DNA of 64,000 nucleotides from Actinobacillus seminis. Lineage in GTDB: Bacteria > Pseudomonadota > Gammaproteobacteria > Enterobacterales > Pasteurellaceae. A program made the position numbers and the translations under genes. Shown here piece after piece: positions 1 to 7,486 of the stretch; position 1 is the stretch's first letter, and each line of letters begins with the position of its first letter. The notes under the pieces are model-generated. The model had not been told where the DNA came from. It searched no databases and worked only from the letters and a program-made list of their open reading frames with translations. The stretch spans positions 62,001 through 126,000 of the forward strand of contig NZ_NLFK01000003.1 in the NCBI RefSeq assembly GCF_002263215.1, written 5' to 3'.

Positions 1-713
1 ATAATCTTTGAGATCTCAAGTTTGCCATTTTTTCCCATGTCTCGCAAAGCACCAACGCTCACGCCTAAACCATCAGCGATAGCTTGCGCAAGTGCCGGTG
101 TTTGTTCCATTACGGAATTGAGTTCTTCACCACGTAATTGTCCCGCAGCCATTGCCTGCCCAAATTGCATTAATGATGCTTGAGCTGACGCCGCACTAGC
201 TCCTGACATTGCAACTGTTTTTGCTACAGTTTCAGTTAGTTCTGCCACATCAGATTGAGATATTCCTAATCTTTGTGCATTTTTAGCAAAGCGTTGATAT
301 ACTTCCGACGTTGACCCTAATGATTGGTTAGTGCGTAAAGCAATATCAAATACGGTTTCCGTAGCTGCTGCCATTTCAAGTTGAGAATTTGTCACAAGGC
401 GCATGCGGTTTTGTAATTCGGTGTAACCGTCCATCATCGCGATAGTTTGTCTTGCAAACTCTTGTATTCTTCCTAAATTCTCAAAACGAAACCCCCACTT
501 TGTCGTTGAATTAATGTTATTCGCTGCTTTTTCGATATTACTTAAATATTGCGTAGTGCGCTCTGAAAATTGTCGAGCTTTTGTTTGTGCTTTCGATAAG
601 TTAACTTCAAATTGCTTGGCAAATTTTAGTGTTTGTTGATTAGATTTGTTTAACGCATTTTGAAATTGGACTGTTTCCAAATTCAAGTTGATAGACAGAG
701 AGCCTAGCGACAT
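1..713 (-). CDS. Phage tail tape measure protein, N-terminal part (cut by window edge)
   Basis: This reading frame is open from the ATG at 713 to the left window edge, about 237 residues without a stop. The start follows a strong ribosome binding site (GGAGG, 6 bases upstream). The N-terminal protein is rich in Gln, Asn and Ala and predicted helical, with conserved-looking stretches such as ELTETVAKTVAMSGAS and GEELNSVMEQTPALAQAI, which are typical of the TMP N-terminal domain (tail length regulator family). It lies just downstream of the tail chaperone and tail tube genes, the standard siphovirus order. Tape measures set tail length and help DNA entry. The C-terminus is outside the window, so total length is unknown. 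Confidence 0.88.
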   Translation of the reverse strand, partial: MSLGSLSINLNLETVQFQNALNKSNQQTLKFAKQFEVNLSKAQTKARQFSERTTQYLSNIEKAANNINSTTKWGFRFENLGRIQEFARQTIAMMDGYTELQNRMRLVTNSQLEMAAATETVFDIALRTNQSLGSTSEVYQRFAKNAQRLGISQSDVAELTETVAKTVAMSGASAASAQASLMQFGQAMAAGQLRGEELNSVMEQTPALAQAIADGLGVSVGALRDMGKNGKLEISKI

Positions 714-727
714 TATATCCTCCAAAA

Positions 728-756
728 TAAAAAGCTCGCCAATATGCGAGCTTTTT
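728..756 (-). terminator. Hairpin between the tape measure and a small membrane ORF
   Basis: An inverted repeat AAAAGCTCGC/GCGAGCTTTT with a 5-base loop is flanked by A and T runs. It can act in either direction. It lies 15 bases upstream of the tape measure start, so it would attenuate readthrough from the small gene at 796-978 unless late transcription is antiterminated. Confidence 0.6.
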
Positions 757-760
757 ATCT

Positions 761-826
761 AGTCGTGGGAGGCAAGGCCAAAAAAAAAAAAAAACCTATC
801 CCCTGTGTGCCTTGCCTCCCACGACT
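761..826. repeat. 17-bp perfect inverted repeat enclosing an A15 tract
   Basis: Bases 761-777 (AGTCGTGGGAGGCAAGG) are exactly complementary to 810-826. The 32-base spacer contains 15 consecutive A (780-794). The right arm encodes the last codons of the small ORF at 796-978, whose stop codon lies in the spacer. In the leftward transcript this gives a long stem with a U15 loop. The function is unknown. Confidence 0.75.
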
Positions 827-978
827 GCAAGCACACCAAGAATAACCTTCCAAATTATACCTGTTATCACACCTGCTAAGATTAAAAGGATAAAAATAGG
901 AATGATAATAAATAAAACAATTACGGAGGTAAACGATTTAGCCAGCCAAGCGATCATTCCGATTTCTTCTCTAAACAT
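796..978 (-). CDS. Small membrane protein in the tail operon
   Basis: A 60-residue protein with one or two hydrophobic segments: residues about 15-35 are rich in Val, Ile, Leu and Phe, and 38-54 are again hydrophobic. The ATG at 978 is preceded by GGAGGGC. It lies between an XRE regulator gene and the tape measure gene, on the same strand as both. No family was recognised. Its last codons form one arm of the 17-bp inverted repeat at 761-826. It could be a lysogenic-conversion or superinfection-exclusion membrane peptide expressed with the neighbouring regulator, but that is inference from size and place only. Confidence 0.55.
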   Translation of the reverse strand: MFREEIGMIAWLAKSFTSVIVLFIIIPIFILLILAGVITGIIWKVILGVLAVVGGKAHRG

Positions 979-1051
979 ATGCCCTCCTTATATTTTTTAC
1001 TTAGTGTACGAAATTATTTCTATTTGCCAAATAAGTTTCCGACCCGTCATC

Positions 1052-1354
1052 CTATAAGTTGAAAGTAACGGTTTTCCCTGTTGGTAATTCAACTGATAAA
1101 TTTAACACACCCCCCATTGCCTCAATGTAACGCTTAACTGATGATAATTTAATATCATTGCCACGTTTTTCAAGGGCAACAACTGATGGCTGAGAGATAC
1201 TTAATGCTTCTGCCATTTGCTTTTGTGAAAGCGCTAATTCTTCACGGATGCGATAAAGTTGTAACTCCATTCGCATATCATCCGCCATAGCGTTCACTTT
1301 TGCTTGCTTTTCAGCCGGAAGATTATTCATCAGATCTTTCAATTTCACGCTCAT
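1052..1354 (-). CDS. XRE-family helix-turn-helix regulator (HigA-like)
   Basis: A 100-residue protein. Residues about 37-60 form a Cro/CI-type helix-turn-helix (LALSQKQMAEALSISQPSVV). The N-terminal helix and the C-terminal beta tail (GGVLNLSVELPTGKTVTFN) resemble single-domain HigA-type antitoxin or antisense-regulator proteins. No RelE/ParE-type toxin is adjacent, so it may be a solitary regulator. It interrupts the tail operon and has its own promoter and palindromic operator at 1383-1415, so it looks like a moron gene expressed from the prophage and probably self-repressed. The start ATG at 1354 has a GAAAGG ribosome binding site. Confidence 0.75.
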   Translation of the reverse strand: MSVKLKDLMNNLPAEKQAKVNAMADDMRMELQLYRIREELALSQKQMAEALSISQPSVVALEKRGNDIKLSSVKRYIEAMGGVLNLSVELPTGKTVTFNL

Positions 1355-1382
1355 TCAGCTATTACCTTTCTTATTATTTAAG

Positions 1383-1415
1383 ATAGATTTTAATCTATAT
1401 TAAATACAGAAGCAA
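1383..1415 (-). promoter_or_regulatory. Promoter and palindromic operator of the XRE gene
   Basis: Reading leftward, TTGCTT (1410-1415) and TAAAAT (1387-1392) are separated by exactly 17 bases. A palindrome ATAGATT-TT-AATCTAT (1383-1398) covers the -10 box, the expected place for an autorepressor site. The promoter is in the short gap upstream of the regulator ATG. Confidence 0.6.
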
Positions 1416-1423
1416 TAGAGAAT

Positions 1424-1735
1424 TTAACGATTTGCCAAATAGGCCACTGAACCGTCATCTTCGTCATCTTCGTCATTTTCACTACCGCTCTTATTGTTAA
1501 AAAAAGGCATTAAATCTGTTAATGTAGTAGCTTTTTGTTTTGGATCTCGATGGATTGCCGCTAAAAGATGTGAAATTTGTGCCGTACGATAATCTTCACG
1601 CCATAGACCAAAGGGTTGTTCTTGATAAAATATTTCCCATTCGCTCAATTCTCGCTCCGGAAGTTGGTCAATTTCTTGTAAAGTTTTACCCAGCGCCAAT
1701 GCGAGATTTAATTGAAATCGGCGCCGGTTGGTGAG
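1424..1735 (-). CDS. Tail assembly chaperone, T extension made by -1 frameshift
   Basis: This is the second part of a G/GT-type tail chaperone. It has no convincing start codon of its own: the frame is entered by a -1 slip on A AAA AAC at 1735-1741 inside the upstream gene, giving a predicted fusion of 127 + 103 = 230 residues. The extension ends with an acidic stretch (ENDEDDEDDG). In lambda, gpG and gpGT are made in a fixed ratio and load the tape measure protein during tail assembly. Position between tail tube and tape measure agrees. A TTG codon at 1699 could in principle start translation, but it lacks a ribosome binding site. Confidence 0.8.
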   Translation of the reverse strand, partial: LTNRRRFQLNLALALGKTLQEIDQLPERELSEWEIFYQEQPFGLWREDYRTAQISHLLAAIHRDPKQKATTLTDLMPFFNNKSGSENDEDDEDDGSVAYLANR

Positions 1736-2115
1736 TTTTTTGGCGTAATACCTACTAATGCTTGACTGAATTGCTCAAAAGTCGATTTATCCAGCTTAGA
1801 TAACGCATCTAAATCTCCTTTTTTATTTGGATCAAAAAGGTTATTGCCATTTTCATCACAAAGACGAGCAGCGATATTTCGAGCAATACGATAAGGATCG
1901 TAAATTTGCGCCAGTTGTTTGGTTAACTCTTCTTCATCATTGAAATTTAATTCAATACCTTGTGCTTGTGCTAAGCGGATCAACTCTTGTTGTTGACCAT
2001 AAAGGGCTTTATTAAGTTCGCCAACAGTAAATTCGCGGATAAAATATTTCTCACCGTTGATTTCAAGTGCGGTTAATTTTGGGGTATTTTTTAAGAGTTT
2101 TTTACGTAAATTCAT
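1708..2115 (-). CDS. Tail assembly chaperone (G-type)
   Basis: A 135-residue protein encoded directly downstream of the tail tube gene. It resembles phage tail assembly chaperones (lambda gpG class) in size, place and charged helical composition. Residues 127-128 lie at the slippery heptamer A AAA AAC, in frame as CCA-AAA-AAC. The unshifted product ends at 1708 eight codons later, while a shifted ribosome continues into the T extension to 1424. The chaperone is not part of the virion in known relatives. Start ATG at 2115. Confidence 0.8.
   Translation of the reverse strand: MNLRKKLLKNTPKLTALEINGEKYFIREFTVGELNKALYGQQQELIRLAQAQGIELNFNDEEELTKQLAQIYDPYRIARNIAARLCDENGNNLFDPNKKGDLDALSKLDKSTFEQFSQALVGITPKNSPTGADFN
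1735..1741 (-). promoter_or_regulatory. Programmed -1 ribosomal frameshift site A AAA AAC
   Basis: On the minus strand the sequence reads CCA AAA AAC in the G frame. The heptamer A AAA AAC is among the most efficient bacterial -1 slippery sites and is correctly phased (X XXY YYZ). Slipping joins the G frame to the open T frame with no stop in between. Confidence 0.85.
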
Positions 2116-2172
2116 TTATGTCTTCCAACCTATAATTGTGTATAAATATCCATGTGCGGTATATATTCTCCC

Positions 2173-2205
2173 TAAAAAAATATCCCCCCTATATAGGGGG
2201 GGATA
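2173..2205 (-). terminator. Terminator after the tail tube gene
   Basis: A GC-only stem (6 C pairing with 6-7 G) with a TATATA loop is followed on the minus strand by seven T. It lies between the tail tube gene and the tail chaperone gene, so it should lower chaperone and downstream transcription relative to the abundant tail tube protein. Confidence 0.7.
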
Positions 2206-2232
2206 TAACTTTTACTACAGAAGATTTTAAAA

Positions 2233-2895
2233 TTACACCGCACTTTGTACCGGCAATAAGTAATCGCGTTTTGATTTTTTAATCGTTACGCCTGATTCAA
2301 ATTTTCCTTTGACTTCACCGCTAAAGTTTGGGCCGGTTTGAATGAAACCGGTGCCATATAATGAACCCTGTTTGTTTTTCAGTATCATCATCCAAGGGAA
2401 AGTTTCTTTAGCAAAGAACTTTTTGCGAAGATCTGACTGCATTGCGGTAGCCGGAGCATAGAAAAAGGTGAGTTTAATTGAGCCATATTCAATTTCGCCC
2501 GCTTCTGTTTCAGTCCCCTCCGAACACATTGTAGTGATATCTTCCTCACCTAACGTATCGCCATCGCCTTCAATGTTCTTAATAGCACAGAAGTTTGATG
2601 ACCATTTCACAACGGCTACTTTCGCAGTAGAAAAATCAGTAGGTTTATCTTGTGCTGTCCAGTTCACTTCATCAGCAAATGTCAAAACATCTGTTGCTAC
2701 TGTTTTTACAGGGTAATAGCCATCAAGCGAGCCTAAGCCTGTAATTTTTACAAAATCACCGACCTTAGCTCCGTGACCTGTTGCTGTAATGGTTGGAGCC
2801 GGCGAAACTGTACAAGCTGTAATGGCTTTTTCAGTCGTTAAACCGGTACCAATATAGAATTTTGTTCCCTGAAATGGGGTGGTTTGTGTTGCCAT
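2233..2895 (-). CDS. Major tail tube protein
   Basis: About 220 residues starting at the ATG at 2895, which has a GGAGA ribosome binding site nine bases upstream; an in-frame start seven codons earlier lacks one. The sequence begins MATQTTPFQGTKFYIGTG, and position just after the DUF3168 gene and before the chaperone is that of the tail tube subunit of long-tailed phages. Residues about 25-75 (VSPAPTITATGHGAKVGDFV) look like an inserted beta-rich domain. The product would polymerise around the tape measure to form the tail shaft. Assignment rests on gene order and general resemblance. Confidence 0.75.
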   Translation of the reverse strand: MATQTTPFQGTKFYIGTGLTTEKAITACTVSPAPTITATGHGAKVGDFVKITGLGSLDGYYPVKTVATDVLTFADEVNWTAQDKPTDFSTAKVAVVKWSSNFCAIKNIEGDGDTLGEEDITTMCSEGTETEAGEIEYGSIKLTFFYAPATAMQSDLRKKFFAKETFPWMMILKNKQGSLYGTGFIQTGPNFSGEVKGKFESGVTIKKSKRDYLLPVQSAV

Positions 2896-2899
2896 ATGG

Positions 2900-3244
2900 T
2901 TATTCTCCGTAAGCAATTTGATAAGTAATTACTCGACGATGTAGTTTTGTATCGAGTTCGTAATCGCTGAAATCATTCACACGCTCAGCAAAATCAAAGT
3001 TTTCTGTTAAGACAGTAAAAATCGGTTTACGTAAAGCGAAGATGTCATCAGGATTGGGACTGTAAATGTCAATCTGTACTGTAAAATCATCAAGATCACC
3101 ATCTTCAAGGGCTGAATTAGGCGTGATGGTTGGAAACTGATAAACAAGAACAGGGTATTCCTTGTTGGTGTCAGGAATGACTTCATAAAAACAACGCCCT
3201 GAAACCAACGGCTTCAAGGCGTTAAAGAGTTGTTGCTGAATCAT
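2900..3244 (-). CDS. Tail completion / terminator protein (DUF3168 type)
   Basis: A 114-residue protein of the DUF3168 type: an N-terminal segment IQQQLFNALKPLVSGRCFYE, a central YPVLVYQFP strand and a DDFTVQIDIYS strand, matching the gp17-like tail completion fold. Such proteins cap the tail tube and join it to the head connector. It overlaps the upstream gp10-like gene by four bases (ATGA-type coupling) and directly precedes the tail tube gene, the usual order in HK97-like phages. Confidence 0.75.
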   Translation of the reverse strand: MIQQQLFNALKPLVSGRCFYEVIPDTNKEYPVLVYQFPTITPNSALEDGDLDDFTVQIDIYSPNPDDIFALRKPIFTVLTENFDFAERVNDFSDYELDTKLHRRVITYQIAYGE

Positions 3245-3723
3245 CTTTTTGCCTCTTTTGATATTTCATCTCTTAAGGTTGAAATGATTTCTTGTAAGGC
3301 TTTCTCTTTTTTAGATGAAAAAGCCGGTTGTAAGAATGGCTGTGCCGGCATTTTGGATGTACCAAACTCAAGAAAACGCCAATAAAAAGGATCGTTAGGG
3401 TTATAGGCTCCGCTTTTACCTGTTTTGCTCTTAAACTCAAGTATCTTGCTATTTTTAAGCGTACGAACAAAAATAACAGTGCGAACTGAGCCATCTTTTT
3501 GTAGTTTAGTACGAGTTACGATTGACTTTCTCAGCGTACCACGTTTACGATGTGGTACTTTCTCTTTGAGTAACGGGGCATTTTCCCTTGCTTGATCTCG
3601 GATAATTATGCCACCACGTCGCATTGCTTTCACTGCAATTCGATTTTTTGCTTTACGTTCTAAAGTACTTAATCGTTGCTTTAACTCTTTCAAGCCGGTT
3701 ACTTTAACGCTTAAATTGACCAT
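3241..3723 (-). CDS. HK97 gp10-like head-tail joining / minor tail protein
   Basis: A 160-residue basic protein. It starts MVNLSVKVTGLKELKQRLSTLE and contains RRGGIIIRDQARENAP and a C-terminal YWRFLEFGTSKMPAQPFLQPAF block, the signature of the HK97 gp10 family. That FGT...P.PFL motif is highly characteristic. Family members link head and tail. The gene overlaps both neighbours by a few bases, indicating translational coupling in the head-tail operon. Confidence 0.88.
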   Translation of the reverse strand: MVNLSVKVTGLKELKQRLSTLERKAKNRIAVKAMRRGGIIIRDQARENAPLLKEKVPHRKRGTLRKSIVTRTKLQKDGSVRTVIFVRTLKNSKILEFKSKTGKSGAYNPNDPFYWRFLEFGTSKMPAQPFLQPAFSSKKEKALQEIISTLRDEISKEAKR

Positions 3724-4039
3724 TGGATTTTTCCTTACACATCAGTTGAAGTGTTTTATTTAGTCCTCGGTAATTTAGCACTGAGATAATTTCATAGTAC
3801 TTGCCGTTATGTTCTACTCGCATTGTAGGCTTAATATCTTTACGGTATCTGAGCCAAATTTGTGTAGTTACTTCTGACTGTACCTGTTGAGCTGAAAAAT
3901 ATTCTCGCCCCGAAATCGGCTTGATTTCTGCCCATACGGTCGCTATATCCTGCCATGTTGTAACAAAAGCTCCGTAATCATTTGGGGCGTTAATTTGTTG
4001 TTGCAATGTGATACGGTGGCGTAATTTTCCAATTTCCAT
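3704..4039 (-). CDS. Phage head closure protein (SPP1 gp16-like)
   Basis: A 111-residue protein beginning MEIGKLRHRITLQQQ and containing TWQDIATVWAEIKPISGRE, both hallmarks of the head-tail adaptor family (head closure, SPP1 gp16 / HK97 gp7 type). Members close the filled capsid and provide the tail docking surface. The gene overlaps the gp10-like gene by 20 bases and abuts the connector gene. Confidence 0.9.
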   Translation of the reverse strand: MEIGKLRHRITLQQQINAPNDYGAFVTTWQDIATVWAEIKPISGREYFSAQQVQSEVTTQIWLRYRKDIKPTMRVEHNGKYYEIISVLNYRGLNKTLQLMCKEKSNGQFKR

Positions 4040-4357
4040 TTATACCCCCATAATTCGGTAAGGCTGGATAAGCCGCCAAACACCTTCTTCAATTTCTGTT
4101 GAAGTTATAGTTCCCACGATAACACTTTCGCGATGTTCATACCAGTGTGCGATAGTCATCAACATAGCTTGTTTGATTGCTGCGTTGACGATTAGCCCAT
4201 TTGATTCATCTTCCGGCAAGGCATCGATATACAAAGTGCGGTCAATTTTCTGCTCAATATATTCTTTAGCTGCTTGTGCATACTGGCTTAGTAATTTATC
4301 TTCATCTTCATGATCAATGCGACAATGCTGTTTAATTAGCTCAAGATCGACTAGCAT
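4040..4357 (-). CDS. Head-tail connector protein (gp6-like)
   Basis: A 105-residue, largely helical protein beginning MLVDLELIKQHCRIDHEDED, typical of the gp6-like connector family (HK97 gp6, SPP1 gp15). It contains AIKQAMLMTIAHWYEHRE, the conserved helix with a Trp and a Tyr. It is predicted to form a ring below the portal. It is separated from the capsid gene by a GC-rich hairpin and ends one base before the head closure gene. Confidence 0.9.
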   Translation of the reverse strand: MLVDLELIKQHCRIDHEDEDKLLSQYAQAAKEYIEQKIDRTLYIDALPEDESNGLIVNAAIKQAMLMTIAHWYEHRESVIVGTITSTEIEEGVWRLIQPYRIMGV

Positions 4358-4367
4358 ATATTTCCCC

Positions 4368-4392
4368 TAAAAGCCCCCGTTAAGGGGCTTGT
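4368..4392 (-). terminator. Hairpin after the capsid gene
   Basis: Inverted repeat AAGCCCC/GGGGCTT lies two bases after the capsid stop codon. The following T run on the minus strand is short (TTTTA), so it is probably a partial terminator lowering expression of the connector genes relative to capsid. Confidence 0.5.
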
Positions 4393-4394
4393 GA

Positions 4395-5597
4395 TTATTT
4401 TCCGGCTGTTTTAGCAACTAATGTTCCTTTGATGAAAGCCTCCGGGCGATAAATTGCAAGAGCTAAGCGTTCTTCGCAAAGAATGGTGACTAAGTTTTTC
4501 ACGAAGTCATCTTCATTCTCTGTTGATACGGCAATGCCGGATTGTTGGCGGTCAAAAATTTGTGCGCCAAGGCTGAAAGCACCTGTTAAGAATTGCCCTG
4601 CAGTCATTGCTTGAGTTTGTACCACCGGTACACCCCACAAGGTGGGTTGGGCTAAACTTTGTGGATTGCCAATAATATTACGACCTTGACCATCTTTTTC
4701 TAACTCAATTTTTGCCCAATCAATCGGATTAAGTACAAAACCGTTAGATGGATATTCTGCAAGGACGACTTGTAATAACGCCAAGCGTAATTGGTCAATA
4801 ATGGTGTATTTTGCTAAGCTTGCCGGATCGGCAAAAGCTGTTGCTTTGGTCATCAATCCTGTTAACCCGCCCGCAGAACCATCACCGTTTAACAGCATAC
4901 GATCTTCTTTTAATTTAAGACCGTAAATCAAGCGGCCATTGATATGACTTTCAAGCATTGGTGCATCATCTAAAATTTGACGAGAGGCTTTGATAAAGTG
5001 AGCAATGGTTTTTACCGGTGTGGTTTCATCACTGAATTGAAGATCAGATTGCGCCTTTTTATCACCCTCTTTCACTTGTGGTGCAGCATTATTCGTAAAA
5101 CCTGTTTCACGCACATAGGTAATCGCATTGCTTGCGGTTGTACCCGGCGCTAATAAATCACGCAAGGTTAAAATAGTCTGTGGTGGCGTAATAATACCCG
5201 GTAAGCGATGTTCAGTGATTAATGCACCTGCGGAACCCGCAGCGTGACTTGTTGCACTTGTAATGGTAGCCTTAATGGATAGGTAAGTTGATTTACCTTT
5301 ACGAGGATCAGAGGCAAAGGATTTAAAACTCTCCGTTTCCATTAATTTCTGAGCAATAGTTTTTTCCATTTGCTCGCCGCCACCACGACGTGCGGCTTTT
5401 TGCTCCAACTCATCTAAGCGATTTTTAGCATCATCCATTGAAGTAAGCGCTTCATCAACTTTTTCTTTCAAGCCCTCTAAGCCTTTCTCGTTATTCGCCA
5501 TTTTTCCTTGTAATTCTTCACCTAAGTCTTTTACTTGGTCGGTCGCTTTTTTAAACTCGTTGGCGAGCTGTTCAATTGTTTTTTCTGCTTCTGACAT
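4395..5597 (-). CDS. Major capsid protein, HK97 family
   Basis: A 400-residue protein. Residues 1-75 are charged and coiled-coil (EKTIEQLANEFKKATDQVKD onwards), as in the HK97 delta scaffolding domain, which is normally cleaved off by the prohead protease. The rest has HK97-fold features: an E-loop region with VRETGFTNNAA, KASRQILDDAPMLESHINGRL in the spine helix region, and GLMTKATAF in the A domain. It lies immediately downstream of the protease gene. The ATG at 5597 follows GGAGAAC. Whether its subunits crosslink as in HK97 cannot be told from the sequence. Confidence 0.93.
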   Translation of the reverse strand: MSEAEKTIEQLANEFKKATDQVKDLGEELQGKMANNEKGLEGLKEKVDEALTSMDDAKNRLDELEQKAARRGGGEQMEKTIAQKLMETESFKSFASDPRKGKSTYLSIKATITSATSHAAGSAGALITEHRLPGIITPPQTILTLRDLLAPGTTASNAITYVRETGFTNNAAPQVKEGDKKAQSDLQFSDETTPVKTIAHFIKASRQILDDAPMLESHINGRLIYGLKLKEDRMLLNGDGSAGGLTGLMTKATAFADPASLAKYTIIDQLRLALLQVVLAEYPSNGFVLNPIDWAKIELEKDGQGRNIIGNPQSLAQPTLWGVPVVQTQAMTAGQFLTGAFSLGAQIFDRQQSGIAVSTENEDDFVKNLVTILCEERLALAIYRPEAFIKGTLVAKTAGK

Positions 5598-5598
5598 A

Positions 5599-6258
5599 TT
5601 AATGTTCTCCGGTAATTGATTTGATAATATTTAATGCGTTGCTAATTTGATTTTTTTCAGGCTCGCCCTGAATAAGTTTTTTCAAGCCATGACTAGCAAC
5701 AGTCACCGCTTGGCTTTTTGAAAACCCTAAATCTCTCAAGGCTTTCTCAAACTCTGCGAGAGTTGGTAAACTGCCTTTAGCTAAAGCAGACTTCACAATA
5801 TCAACACGACTTTCTTCATTTGCGGGGAATGTCACGACTGAAATTTCTTTTAGGTCGATAGCCAGTAATTCCAATGCATCTTCTTTTTCGTTATATGCCC
5901 ATTTACTAAGTCGATACCCGATAGATAACCCATCAATGGCACCTGCAAGCATTAACGAGTGGATCTCTTTAGCACGAGCTACATCGTTAATGAGCAAGCG
6001 AGCCTCGCCATATAAACCACGGTCATCTTCAACAAGCTTAGTCCACACGCCGATAGGCTGATTTCGGTCATGGTTCCAAAGCACAGGTGGCATTTTGTTT
6101 TGTGCGTTCCAACCTTGAATGGACTCCGTGAATGCACCTCGACGAACAATTTCGTCATAAGCATCTTTCACATCAAAAACATTACAATAGCCAGAAAAAA
6201 AGCCGTCATCTTTGACGGCTTCCGCTTTGAAAAGTAGGTCTTTAACTTCAATTGTCAT
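5599..6258 (-). CDS. HK97-type prohead protease
   Basis: A 219-residue protein from the ATG at 6258, which has an AAGGA ribosome binding site; an in-frame TTG six codons upstream is less likely. It contains PVLWNHDRNQPIGVW with the catalytic His region and GAIDGLSIGY with the likely catalytic Ser, as in the phage U35/S78 serine protease family. It would cleave the capsid delta domain during prohead maturation. The start overlaps the portal gene end by 11 bases and the capsid gene follows after one base, consistent with the head operon. Confidence 0.92.
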   Translation of the reverse strand: MTIEVKDLLFKAEAVKDDGFFSGYCNVFDVKDAYDEIVRRGAFTESIQGWNAQNKMPPVLWNHDRNQPIGVWTKLVEDDRGLYGEARLLINDVARAKEIHSLMLAGAIDGLSIGYRLSKWAYNEKEDALELLAIDLKEISVVTFPANEESRVDIVKSALAKGSLPTLAEFEKALRDLGFSKSQAVTVASHGLKKLIQGEPEKNQISNALNIIKSITGEH

Positions 6259-7486
6259 TGTCTGTTTCCTTTCCAATTTTATCGATTGACGTTAAATTCA
6301 GTTGAACAGTTAGCTGATCTGCACCAGTTACAGGTGGAAGATTTTCTAATGCTCGAACTTCATTACGAGTCATTACACCATTTTGGAGCATTGCAGTATA
6401 AAAACTCGCACGCCCAGCACTATCAGCACGAAGTAGACCTTCTACACTAAAACGGGGATAGAACTTTGTTCGTTCATCAGGTTTTAATAATTTGCGTGAG
6501 ATGGTTTGCTCAATTCGTTTGAGCGTTGGAGTTAATCCGTAAGTTAAGAAGTTTTGGTTAATTTGCTCAGATGATGATGCCCAAGAAGATTCCTTACTTG
6601 TGCTATAAATTAACTGCGGTGGAACAATGAAAGCTCGGCATATTTCATCAATGCCAAAATAACGACTTTCTAAGAGCTGTGCATCTTGTGGATTAATCCA
6701 GGCACCTGACATATTCGCCGGTTCCATTCCCGCTTCCAGCACCATCCATTTTCCCGCATTTTCAGGTTTACCAAACTCATTTAGTCCATCTCGAACTCGT
6801 TTACGCTGATCTTCATTTAATACTCGTTCACCCGTTTTAAGAAAGCCACCTGCTTTTAAATTATTTTTAAAAGCTTTTGATGCTGCATTATTTGCCGCCA
6901 TTTGTAGCCCCATTACTTGCGCTTGATAACCAATCGGCGATAGACCAATCAACCCGTCAAGAGTGAAACCACGGAAATGTAAAATATCTCTTTCCAGATA
7001 TTCGCCACCATCCACATTATTTTTGGTGTATTTATAGATAATCTCACCGCTATCATCACGTCTCACACTCATATACTGCGGATCGAATAAATCAAGCGAA
7101 ACCACTCGTTCACCAATACGGTTAATTCGACAGTAGGCATTACCCCATAAATCAAGGTTAGAAATAACCGCTTCCCAAAACTCACTCGTACACATATCCG
7201 CATTGGGCGCATCATGAATAATTTTGTAGAGTGGATGTTCCGTTGCCGCTTTTCGATTACTGTCTCTTAAATGTAATGGCAAAGATGAGATAGCTTGGCT
7301 ACGTATGCGCACGCACGCCCAAACTGCACTTAACTTTAAAGCATTTTCGGCGGTTACCTGACTGCCGGAATCGCTTGATTGGCTAATAAAGGGGGCTGTT
7401 ATTGAACCTTTATCTAAGCGTTTACTTCCTGCAAACCAGCGCTCGTAAAAACGTGACCACCAACCTGTATCATTTAATGTATTCAT
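6248..7486 (-). CDS. Portal protein, HK97 family
   Basis: A 412-residue protein with the HK97-type portal signature: an N-terminal AENALKLSAVWACVRIRSQAISSL block, then DLWGNAYCRINR and ILHFRGFTLDGLIGLSPIGY. These are diagnostic for the lambda/HK97 portal family. The portal forms the dodecameric DNA-entry ring at one capsid vertex. The gene overlaps terminase large by four bases and the protease by eleven. Confidence 0.95.
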   Translation of the reverse strand: MNTLNDTGWWSRFYERWFAGSKRLDKGSITAPFISQSSDSGSQVTAENALKLSAVWACVRIRSQAISSLPLHLRDSNRKAATEHPLYKIIHDAPNADMCTSEFWEAVISNLDLWGNAYCRINRIGERVVSLDLFDPQYMSVRRDDSGEIIYKYTKNNVDGGEYLERDILHFRGFTLDGLIGLSPIGYQAQVMGLQMAANNAASKAFKNNLKAGGFLKTGERVLNEDQRKRVRDGLNEFGKPENAGKWMVLEAGMEPANMSGAWINPQDAQLLESRYFGIDEICRAFIVPPQLIYSTSKESSWASSSEQINQNFLTYGLTPTLKRIEQTISRKLLKPDERTKFYPRFSVEGLLRADSAGRASFYTAMLQNGVMTRNEVRALENLPPVTGADQLTVQLNLTSIDKIGKETDNDN

